A stretch of 64,000 nt of DNA from Anaspis maculata (Eukaryota; Arthropoda; Insecta; Coleoptera; Scraptiidae), in assembly GCA_949128115.1 (NCBI GenBank), contig OX421962.1:36417745-36481744 (forward strand), given 5' to 3'. Shown here one piece after another: positions 55,560 to 64,000 of this stretch. The notes below the pieces were generated by a model, which saw only the letters and a program-made list of their open reading frames with translations, was not told the DNA's origin and did not search any database. Both the position numbers and the translations under genes were made by a program. Position 1 is the stretch's first letter. Each line of letters starts with the position of its first letter.

Positions 55560-55920
55560 AAAGCTCCGCGTTCTCTCTGATGATGGCGCCTATATCGATT
55601 CCCGGCCTCCCGGATTGCCATAAAGGTCGGATTCCCTGAACTTGCGCCGGCGTTGCGTGTGCAGGGTCGATCCCTGACCGTGAGCGAGCGAGACCGCCGC
55701 CCCGATGGCCGTGTCCCTGTCCCTGGCATGTGCCAGCCAGCCAGCAGCCTCGCCTTTGTGCCTATATGCCTAGGGTAGCGCGGACGACCTTGCTCCATCG
55801 TGTACAGTCAGGGTTGCAGTCCATCGATCCACCCCGCGTTGCCCATGGCAACTTTTGTAGATACCTGTTGCAGATTGCGTCACGACGTCCACAGCGTCAC
55901 GACACTACTTGGTCCACTAT
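55560..55920 (+). mobile_element. SINE-like sequence related to 25742-25990
   Basis: ATCGATTCCCGG (about 55592) resembles a B box. The following GCCATAAAGGTCGGATTCCC and GC-rich sequence parallels TACCATAAAAGGGTGGATTC at 25827. A convincing A box was not found. Overlapping short ORFs are artefacts. Confidence 0.4.
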
Positions 55921-56376
55921 ACACCGGATATACGTCATAGGTGTCGTGCCACCGCAGGTATGGGTATGGAACTTGCCCATGAATAAGTAACGAACCAACC
56001 CCCTTTTATCACCGATCGATTCCATGACAGGTTATACGATTTTGAATAATAGGGTCTACGGTGGTATACGGTAATAATAGAAGTCGTGGGCGGAACGGCA
56101 ATTTCGGAGAAGACAAACAAAAATAATCCAGGCGATATTTTCAGTCCAATGTTTCAGAAAGGGTCCTGAGAGGGTTGTTTACAGCAGCTTTAATAAGAAA
56201 GGTGGAGGTCGAAATCTGTATTTCGATGAAACGTAGAATTCTCAACTTTGCAGTTTTTGTTTTTAGAAATGTGGGGGGTCAAAGGGCAAGACTTTGAGCC
56301 CATTTACTGAAACAGGGTTATCTGAAAGCCAGGGTTCTCATTAATGAACCACGAAATATTCAGGAGCTATAATAAG
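55921..56376. other. Spacer without recognised gene
   Basis: Nothing recognised. Confidence 0.45.
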
Positions 56377-56510
56377 TAGTATATTATTATACGAGTTCCA
56401 TAAGACATAGTATTGTCACGCAACTGGTTTTGGGGCACGACGAGCTTGCGAAGAGTGTTCCAAAGGAAGGAGTTTAACAATACGTCTTATTAAACAAGTG
56501 TAATATACTA
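56377..56510. mobile_element. Small TIR MITE, 134 bp
   Basis: TAGTATATTATTATACGAGT then ATAAGACATAGTATTGTCAC is inverted at ACAATACGTCTTATTAAACA ... TAATATACTA. A second copy in the same orientation lies at 59042-59142. Sequence to its right (AATTGCCCAGAAATTGTAAA) is also shared with the second locus, so the repeat is longer than the MITE. Confidence 0.75.
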
Positions 56511-56633
56511 TTTTATCTACTTCACTATAATAATTGCCCAGAAATTGTAAATTCTGGGTGCTAAAAATAGAAACATTTGACAGGTTACATCTCTGCACTG
56601 ACTTGCTATTCTAGTCGGGGTGCTACGATTTTG

Positions 56634-58919
56634 AATACCGCAAATTAATTAGACGGGATGCCCTTTGGCATCATAACTACTCATACCAAGGTGATTAATT
56701 TTCTCCAAGGATGCGTCAACATTTCCCACTCAGAAAAAAAGATGGCGACGATTTTTGACAGGACCTGAATTTTTGTGAAACATAGGCATGTGGGATATCT
56801 TTTCTTACCAATTTTGACCTCCTGAACACGAATATCGAGTTTATTTTCACATTAGAAATCAAATAGACTCCATATTTGACATCCGAAAACCGCAAAAATA
56901 GCAGACTCTCGCTTATTTTCGAATTGAAAATTTTGTGTGCCATTTACAGCGATTTCCAGCCTTGAGCTCGTTAAATGGATCTCACAAAACAAGTTAACAG
57001 TGTAAGTTCTGCAAAATAACTCCACAAACATCGCCAGGGTGCGCCCCAAAACATACAAAATATGGGCTCTGGGAGCACATTTTTCTGCGGCTGATTTAAG
57101 GAATGTAAGTGTGAAATGGAACATGTTTTGTAATATATTTTACTGTTTTATATAGTAAACTTACATATACTAGGATTTATCAACATAAATTGACAATTCC
57201 AGATAAAAACAGAAAAAATATATTTTCATGATTTGTTGATAACTTTTTTTTTCAATAAATACTAAAAAACGTAGCTTTGATTTTGATGATGTTTTTCATC
57301 CAGGTAAGATACCTTTTTCACCTGAAACAACCACCTTAGCTCAAAGCTTCGGTATAGCGACTCATAATTGAAACATTTTCGTCAGACTTGCGGTTGCCAA
57401 ACATCAGAAAAGCGTCTTTTGATTTTGAAGTTTTGTCTTTACACTTGTTCTGGAATGCAACATACGGCTGATGGTGAATCTTTGGTTCAAAGTTTTCTAG
57501 AGTATTTCTATCTCGCCCATGAACTCTTTCAGGTGTCTAGAAATTTTCGGACTGGATATGCACCAATGGCGAAGGGCAGTAGGATCTCCAGTGTTATTAC
57601 CAATTTAAAATTTGTTGTCTTGGTGTGTTGGAATTTTCGAGAATTGAAGTATAGTGTTAACAGGAAAAGCGCAAAAATACCTAGGAGGTGAACAGGCATA
57701 GAAAACGGACGTGGAAAACATATGAAAAAGTGATCAGGTAGGCACCAAGACCTTTTCAACATTACAACTCTTATTTGGCAACTATAGTATCTATGATACA
57801 TGGTGTATGTTTTCATGCTCTTTGGCTTGTCCACGTCCTAGACGTTTTTGAGCCTCCATTTAGAGCTCATTACTTTCATTCTCGCAAAATTCTGACACAC
57901 ACACGACAACAAATTTCAAGTTGGTGCCATAAGAATACGAATAACACTGAAGATCCTACTGACATTTGTCGTTGGTGCATCCTATCCAGTCCAGAAGTTT
58001 CTAGACACCTGAATGAGTTCACGGGCGAGACAGAAAACTTTAAGCCAAAGTTTAACCATCAGCCGTATATGTTGCATTCCAGAACATGTTCAAAGAAGGA
58101 CTTTCTGGAAAAAGGAATTATTAAAAGACGCTTTTCTGATGTTCGGCAATCGCGGATCTGACAAAAATGTTTTATATTATATGAACTTTTGAGCTACGGT
58201 GATTGTTCTAGGTGAGAAAGGTCTCTTGATGTATTTACTTTGATGAAAAACATCATCAAAATCAAAGCTACGTTTTTCAGTATCAATTGTACCTGTCATA
58301 AAAAAAATTATGGACCAATCATGAAAATTTGTTTTCACGATATTTTGTTTCAAATTGCCATGGTATGTCGATATATGCTTGGCATGTGTTAGCTTATAGG
58401 TATATTAAACAGTAAAACATATTGCACAACATTCTTCCTTTCACACTAACATTCCCCAACCAGCCGCAGCAAAGTGTGCTCCTAGCGCCCATTTTTGGTA
58501 TGATTTGAGGCGTACCCTGGCGATGTTAGAAAAGTTATTTTGCAGAACTTATACTGTTAACTTGTTCTATGGGATCTATACAGCCAGCTCAAGGCTGGAA
58601 ATCGCCGTTGATGAAACACAAAATTTTCAGCTCAAAAATTAGCGAGAGTCTGCTATTTTTGCGGTTTTCAGATGTGAAATATGAGGTCAAGTTGATCTCT
58701 AATGTAAAAATAAACTCCATATTCGTATTCAGGAGGTCAAAATTAGTGAGAAAACATGTGCCACACGCATATGTTTTATAAAAAATCAGCTCCTGTCAAA
58801 AATCGTCGCCATCTTTTTTTCTGAGTGGGAAATGTTGACGCATCCTTGCCGAAAATTAATCACCTTGGTATAAGAAGTCATCATACCAAAGGGCATCCCG
58901 TCTAATTCATTTGCGGTAT
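56634..58919. mobile_element. Foldback element, 2.29 kb, arms about 1.1 kb
   Basis: The left end AATACCGCAAATTAATTAGA then CGGGATGCCCTTTGG is inverted at the right end (CCAAAGGGCATCCCGTCTAA then TTCATTTGCGGTATT). The arms pair to a centre near 57750. Examples are CAACATTTCCCACTCAGAAA with TTTCTGAGTGGGAAATGTTG, and TCTAGAAATTTTCGGACTGG with CCAGTCCAGAAGTTTCTAGA. TTG lies directly outside both ends, which may or may not be a target duplication. The 107- and 128-codon ORFs inside are mirror products of the arms; none is recognised. Confidence 0.88.
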
Positions 58920-59041
58920 TTTGCCATTTTATGTCGCGTACCACACCGACTATTCGTTGAAAAGCAGTTTACGATAATCTCCATTATTGAAGCACCGCTT
59001 CCGATGTAATAATGAATCCATTAGTAACGCAAAGTAGATAA

Positions 59042-59142
59042 TAGTATATTATTATACGAGTTTCATGAGACATAGTATTGTCATACGACTGGTTTTCGAA
59101 GGAGTGTGACAATACGTCTTATTAAACAGGTGTGATATACTA
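59042..59142. mobile_element. Second copy of the small TIR MITE, 101 bp
   Basis: TAGTATATTATTATACGAGT then CATGAGACATAGTATTGTCA is inverted at TGACAATACGTCTTATTAAA ... GATATACTA. The adjoining AATCGCCCAGAAATTGTGAA matches the right flank of the copy at 56377-56510. The outside is bracketed by a direct repeat of about 90 bp (about 58950-59040 and 59278-59376). Confidence 0.75.
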
Positions 59143-59379
59143 TTTTATTCACTTCTCTCGGATAATCGCCCAGAAATTGTGAATTCTTGCTGCTAAAAAT
59201 GGAAACGTTTGACAGGTGACACCTCCGCAGTTCACACTGACGTTCGCCTACGGTCTATTGACAATAAATTGTTGCTATTGGTTGAAAAGCAGTTTAATAA
59301 CATTCTCCATTCAAGCACCGCTTTCGATGTATTAATAATGTACTATTGAATCCATTAGTAACGCAAAGTAGATAAAGTT

Positions 59380-59541
59380 ACTTTTGAATGACGGCGTTTT
59401 CAAAACTCCAGGTTCACCCTTAATACGCCCTTAATATGTTGGTTATTCTCAATGAGAGAATGAAGCTCAACGGCAGAAGTTATTCTATACTGAAATTGAG
59501 CATTGAAGTCCTAACGAAGAAATTGAGAGCGTGAAAATTGA
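59380..59541. other. Short spacer
   Basis: Nothing recognised. Confidence 0.4.
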
Positions 59542-59757
59542 ACTGCCCGCCAAGAAGCTGTCGGTCGCGGGAAAATCAAGGAACTACGCGATCTGATGAA
59601 CATTTTGTTGACCAGAGCGAAGCGCATCGACCGAGACCGAGTGTATAAGGAACCACAAGCTCTTGTTTTAGACACGCAAGCTTTTCAACGAGTTCAACAA
59701 CAAAGTACCGGCAACGGCGAAGCCACCCGGATCCGGCCTTCTCCACTGACCAGCTAG
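59542..59757 (+). pseudogene. Open frame of 71 codons, possibly a retroelement gag remnant
   Basis: Between two stops, the frame reads TARQEAVGRGKIKELRDLMN, ILLTRAKRIDRDRV, ALVLDTQAFQRVQQ and so on to TAG at 59755. There is no ATG near the 5' end. Its charged, helical composition and GC content differ from the AT-rich flanks, as in decayed gag or ORF1 genes of retroelements here. I do not recognise a specific family, so this is a weak call. Confidence 0.25.
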
Positions 59758-59972
59758 TGGACCGTTTGCCAAAAATCAATCCGAGATAAATCAACCGAAC
59801 GGGTACGTAGTCATTTTGGCACACAACAAACCAACGACTAGCATTCGTGTAACCTGCATCCGAGCGTGCATCAATGAAGTATATAGAACCGAGTGAAATG
59901 ATAACTGTATGCTGTATGCAAGAAACCCACAGCAACCTAGATGACGAAACGATCTCTGAGAAAAATTGTCGA

Positions 59973-60168
59973 GCTTAGTTCAGAACAAGCGATTTTTCGC
60001 GACGGAGCAGCGATTTTTTGCCTCAACTAATCAATCACGGTGTGGAGACGTGGACAACAGGAACAGATGTGATTGGCCCAGACAAAAAAATCCTCCGCTC
60101 AACTCAGCTCAAGTCGGCTTCGCTCCGTCGGCCGTCGCGAAAAATCGCTTTTCCTGAACTAAGCTTAC
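59973..60168. mobile_element. Short TIR element, about 196 bp
   Basis: GCTTAGTTCAGAACAAGCGA then TTTTTCGCGACGG at the left is inverted at the right (CCGTCGCGAAAAATCGCTTT then TCCTGAACTAAGC). Further inside, GGAGCAGCG... and GAGCTTGAG-like blocks are also partly inverted. No clear target duplication. Confidence 0.75.
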
Positions 60169-60432
60169 CAGTTCAGTGCATAGAGGGTGACGCAGAGAAA
60201 GATAAATAGGTGGCCACAAACTGCATTAGCACTGCAAAATACATTAGCCTTGTCTACCTGCGAAAAAAAAACTGTCTTCAATTATTATAATAATATTTTT
60301 TATTGTTTTTCCAATACACTCGATGTTACAAAGTAAAATGTAAAATAAAGGGGAACAACATACAACCACTTGAAAGAAGAAGCCGACTACATATGCACCA
60401 GCAGTGAGGAAAGAAGTCTTGATTTATAATAT

Positions 60433-60951
60433 TGTTACGAGCGGCGATCCCGTGCATATTGGTAAACACGCGATCTTTCTGAATTCTTCCATCCATTAGA
60501 TCGCAGTGTAAAAGTGCGGAGTGTTTTTGTGCATTCCAGAGCGCGCGTTTACGTGAAACCGAATGGGGAGACTTCGATGCTCGATCAAGGCACATCTGTC
60601 CATTTTGGCGGAGGTGCTGATTCCAGAACACACGGGAAGCACGCGAAAGGCGTGTGTGATTATTTAGGAGTCTTCTAGAAACCGCATATGCCGGGTCACT
60701 ATGGAACTTGCTGGAAGATGGTAGAAAGTTCGGGAACGCTATTCGGAGACCTATATAAGGCATCAATCGTTGCCCCACGGGCAGTATTGAATTGGAAGAG
60801 ACAGTGAGCAGATAAGCGAGCGATAATCACAGCGGTAATTCCAAGTAGATAATTGTTGGCGTGTAGTTATTGTAGTGCGCAGAAATAAACAGTGTGTGTT
60901 TCAAATCGATCCACTCTATTATATTCGAACCCGTACGCGAAATACATAACA
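60433..60951 (+). repeat. Solo Gypsy LTR, 519 bp
   Basis: It starts TGTTACGAGCGGCGATCCCG and ends CGAACCCGTACGCGAAATAC then ATAACA. The flank ATAT on both sides (60429-60432, 60952-60955) is an intact 4-bp target duplication. A TATA-like CCTATATAAGGC at about 60750 and AATAAA near 60885 mark the likely promoter and polyadenylation signal. It matches the solo LTR at 47513-48025 (opposite strand) and the LTR fragments at 51440-51591 and 61633-61738. Confidence 0.93.
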
Positions 60952-60955
60952 ATAT

Positions 60956-61495
60956 CTTAGCCCAGTCAACAGGGTTGAAATCGGCACTGCAAGATACAAA
61001 TCGAATAGAATGATGCTAGAAGTATGATGGGGGAATCCACAAATCTCACATGAAATAATTATTGGAACATGCGAGAAGGTGTGCCGCTTCTTTTGTCAGT
61101 TCTGTTGCCCTCCATAAAAATAGGATTTTTCTCGGGATTTTCTATATTTTGGTCTAAATTGGAGCTCAGGTTAAGAATTTTAAAAAAAATTTTAGAGAGC
61201 TATTTTGTGGATCGACGTTGGTTTGTTGTTTTGCCGGGGGCACCTATCGCCAGGAGTTTTTTAATTAACTTTTTGTCAGTTTTACAACCGACACCGGCTT
61301 CAAAGGGTTTGAAGTGAATATTTGTTGCTGAAAAGTTCCCCAACCGAACCGTGCTAAATCAAAGTGAACTTAGCGAACGTACAGTCTTGCCGATAAAAAC
61401 CAACATGATTTTCTGTTGTGTTGATACATTCTATATTATGTGATTTCTTGACTCTGATGTGGTGCATACAGGTGTTCCATCCTTCATGATGATGA
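60956..61495. other. Spacer without recognised gene
   Basis: An 82-codon ORF at 61069-61317 has no recognised motif. Confidence 0.45.
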
Positions 61496-61632
61496 GGAGT
61501 GGTGGTCGGCGCGTTCGACGGCCATGCTAGAAGTCGCGAGTTCGATCTCCGCCGGGGACGGATTTTCGACTCGAAAACAAGCTTCGTGGTTTAGTTGGGT
61601 GGCTTGCTTATTGACATTCAAGCTGATGCTAT
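61496..61632 (+). mobile_element. tRNA-headed SINE
   Basis: TGGTCGGCGCG (about 61503-61513) resembles an A box and GAGTTCGATCTC (61538-61549) a B box. They are spaced as in a tRNA, with CCATGCT in the anticodon-arm position. A non-tRNA tail follows (GTGGTTTAGTTGGGTGGC). No acceptor-stem complement is visible, so I call a SINE head and not a tRNA gene. It belongs to a different family from 25742-25990. Confidence 0.55.
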
Positions 61633-61738
61633 TGTTACAAGCGGCGATCCCGAGCAGCGGTAAACACGCGATCTTCCTGGATTCTTCCATCCATTAGATC
61701 GTAGTGTAGAAGTGCGGAATGTTCCGGTGCATTCCAGA
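61633..61738 (+). repeat. 5' fragment of a Gypsy LTR, fused to pol
   Basis: TGTTACAAGCGGCGATCCCG through GTGCATTCCAGAG matches the first about 115 bases of the LTR at 60433. The match stops at 61738 and the sequence passes directly into RT coding sequence. The rest of the LTR, gag, protease and most of RT were therefore removed by one deletion. Confidence 0.88.
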
Positions 61739-63987
61739 GAGAGAGAACGTCTAATGGAGTGCGTCTTGCGAGGTCTTACATGGGAAACTTGCCTAGTCTA
61801 CCTCGACGACGTGATGCTCACCGGTCGAACCTTCGAGGAGCACCTGAAGAACCTCCGGGAGGTAACTCGACGTCTTCGAGGTGCACATCTCAAGCTCAAC
61901 CCAAAGAAATGCGTGCTCTTCCAGAAACAAGTCAAATTTTTGAGGCACGTTGTGTCGTCTGAAGGAATCGAAACCGATCCAGCGAAATTGGATGCTGTCC
62001 GAGAATGGCCGCGACCAAGGAATCAGCATGAAGTCAGAAGTTTCTTGGGCCTATGCACCTACTACAGACGATTTGTGGAAAAGTTCGCTGACATTGCTAA
62101 GCCCTTGCACAAACTGACTGAAGACCGTGCGCCATTCCTGTGGACCAAGGAGTACGAAAACTCATTCAAGACTCTGAAGATTGCTTCGAGTCCTATTCTG
62201 GCATACCGTCTTCCTCAAGGACAGTACCTCCTGGACACTGATGCCAGCAACAACAGAATTGGAGCAGTGCTGTCACAACACCAGCAAGGCCAAGAGCGAC
62301 TAGTGGAGTACTACAGCAAGGTGTTGTCCAAGTCTGAAAGAAACTACTGCGTAACGCGTAGGGAGCTACTGGCCATAGTGAAAGCTGTCGATCAGTTTCA
62401 CCAGTACCTTTATGGCCGGAATTTTTTGGTGAGGACTGACCACGCTGCCCTAAAATGGCTACTGCAGTTGAAGAATCCCGAGGAACAGTTGGCACGGTGG
62501 ATCGAGAAACTGCAACAATATGACTTCAAAGTCCAACACCGCCCTGGAAGAAGTCATGGCAACGCGGATGCTCTTTCTCGAAGACCATGCAACGAGGACT
62601 GTAAGCACTGCAAGAGAGTAGACCAGCAGACGAGGAACGTCGAAACCAAGGCAATTGTTGTCGAAACCCCGAGAAATTGGACTACGGCTGAGCTCAAGAA
62701 GGAGCAGCGTGAGGACCCAGCCATCGGTACGCTTGCTGAAAGGAAAGAACTTGGCCAGGACAGACCGGAATGGGCCGAGATAACTGGTAAAGGGCCCGAA
62801 TTCAAGGCTCTTTGGCTCAGTGGAATTCTCTGAGAATAGAGAACGGGTTGCTGAAGATAGTCTGGGAGAGTCCTGGTGGGAAGAAGGAGATGGTTCAATT
62901 GGTGCTTTCTAAGAAGAGAGTGAAAGAGGTCCTGAAGGAGATGCACGGTGGCGTCACTGGAGGGCACCTTGGGGTGAACAAGACGTTGGCCAAGGTGCGC
63001 GAGCGGTTCTACTGGGTGAACTGCCGGAACGACGTGGAAACATGGTGTCGCCAGTGCGAGGTTTGTGCGGCCAGCAAAGGACCAAGAACTCGCAGCCGAG
63101 GGGAGCTGAAGACTTACAATGTTGGAGCGCCTTTTGAACGCATCGCGATCTATGTGGCTGGCCCGTTCCTGACAACGGAAGGTGGCAACAAATACATCCT
63201 GGTTGCCATGGACTACTTCAGCAAGTGGCCGGAAGCGTACGCCCTACCCAACCAAGAGGCTTCTACGGTGGCAAGGATGCTAGTGGACTGATTCTCTGAG
63301 CTTATTATCTGATTAGCCGCTTCGGAGTACCTCTAGAGTTAGACTCAGATCAGGGACGAAACTTCGAGTCCAACGTGTTCCAAGGTATCTCTAGTCTACT
63401 CGGTATACAGAAGACGAGGACGACGCCCCTTCACCCACGGTCTGACGGAATGGTTGAACGGTTCAACCGGACGATGGAACAGCACCTGTCAAAGGTCGTC
63501 GACGAGCATCAGCGAGACTGGGATCGTCATCTGCCGATATTCCTATTGGCATATCGCGCTTCCATTCACGACATCACAGGGGAAACACCAGCACGTGTTG
63601 TTTTTGGCCGAGAGCTTCGCCTCCCCTGCGATTTGCAATTTGACACGCCGGAGAATGATCCTGAAGACATCTCCGAATATGTCGACGACCTGAGGCAAAG
63701 AATGTGTGACATTCACGACTTGGTTCGGAACCGGATTCGAATCGCGACCGACCGAATGAAGACCCGTTACGACTTAAAGGCGAACTCAACGGGATTTCAG
63801 GCTGGTGACCTGGTCTCCGAAGTTGCATCCGTCGTCGGAAGGACCGTACACGGTAGTCAAAAGGATCAATGACGTCGTGTACAGAATCCAGCGAGCCCCG
63901 AGAGCCAAGGTGAAAGTTGTCCACCTTGATCGCCTTGCACGTTACTCCGGGAGTAACGATGAGCCTATTCTGGACGAACAGGCTTAA
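61739..63987 (+). pseudogene. pol: Gypsy (Metaviridae-type) pol, 5'-deleted and frameshifted
   Basis: The first frame (to about 62812) holds the end of RT with the catalytic YLDD box (LVYLDDVML, about 61797), then the connection domain and RNase H (LLDTDASNNRIGAVL, then RTDHAALKWLL). A one-base loss near 62812 shifts to the integrase frame with an HHCC finger (MHGGVTGGHLGVNKTL ... WCRQCEVC). The first core Asp is replaced by Tyr (IAIYVAGPF). A TGA at about 63289 and a frame change follow. The next frame continues with DSDQGRNFES (second Asp) and HPRSDGMVERFNRT (the catalytic Glu). Another shift lies near 63825 before the GPY..VKRI.DVVYRI region, ending at 63987. It cannot encode an active integrase. 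Confidence 0.95.
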
Positions 63988-63998
63988 GAGGGGGACAG
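63986..63998 (+). promoter_or_regulatory. Polypurine tract before the (unseen) Gypsy 3' LTR
   Basis: AAGAGGGGGACAG lies directly after the pol stop codon, the position of the plus-strand primer. The 3' LTR should begin within a few bases, at or just beyond the window edge. Confidence 0.7.
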
Positions 63999-64000
63999 TC

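Noticed and set aside
57368..58161. ORFs of 107 and 128 codons as a transposase inside the 56.6-58.9 kb foldback
   Set aside because: They lie on opposite arms of the palindrome and lack any transposase motif.
61500..61565. Possible tRNA gene from A and B boxes
   Set aside because: No acceptor stem closes around the boxes and a non-tRNA tail follows, so a SINE head is more likely. The same applies to 25748-25801.

Overview
The window reads as non-coding, repeat-dominated nuclear DNA of an arthropod, most likely an insect; I lean towards a hemipteran, but this is only a guess. The evidence is the mix of element classes (BEL/Pao, Gypsy, RTE- and CR1/Jockey-like non-LTR elements, mariner, a DUF4817-type Tc1-like element, pogo-like, hAT-like and PIF/Harbinger-like elements, tRNA-headed SINEs). 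AT-rich spacers with runs such as taggtaggtacc, and many foldback elements with TA-flanked CAGGGTG ends, point the same way. I found no convincing host protein-coding gene, no rRNA or genuine tRNA gene and no CRISPR array. Two weak promoter candidates (about 9.86 kb and 46.7-47.2 kb), one possible short exon (16.40 kb) and one unexplained 228-residue ORF (40.16 kb) are the only hints of host genes.

Layout. 0-5.1 kb: the 3' part of an intact BEL/Pao element and its LTR, inserted in a foldback element. 5.1-9.0 kb: that foldback element, which also holds a TIR element carrying an R1-like retrotransposon tail, and a hAT-like element with a perfect 8-bp target duplication. 10.9-15.4 kb: a PIF/Harbinger-like TIR element containing an RTE retrotransposon, itself split by a 359-bp MITE with GTAC target duplications. 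16.8-22.4 kb: a Gypsy fragment, a 1.46-kb foldback, a pogo-like element carrying a defective DUF4817/Tc1 element, and another foldback MITE. 22.4-30.3 kb: AT-rich spacer, a SINE, two CAGGGTG foldbacks and a 114-bp hAT-like mini-element.

31.0-38.6 kb: a foldback element enclosing a cluster of tandem-repeat cassettes with (GGAC)n tracts and two more foldbacks. 38.8-39.7 kb: a deleted mariner. 43.3-45.3 kb: two more tandem-repeat cassettes whose ends resemble the 31-35.6 kb ones but whose cores differ; the ends fit Helentron-associated (HINE-like) rolling-circle elements. 47.5-54.1 kb: a solo Gypsy LTR, two dead non-LTR retrotransposons (one split by a 303-bp hAT MITE with perfect 8-bp TSD) and a Gypsy fragment. 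54.2-60.2 kb: foldbacks, SINE-like sequence and small MITEs. 60.4-64.0 kb: another solo LTR of the same Gypsy family, a SINE, and a truncated, frameshifted Gypsy copy that runs to its polypurine tract at the window edge.

These elements do not form a pathway. What links them is nesting: insertions inside insertions with readable target duplications, which give a relative time order. The BEL/Pao ORF is the only long intact coding region and is probably the youngest or most recently active autonomous element here.
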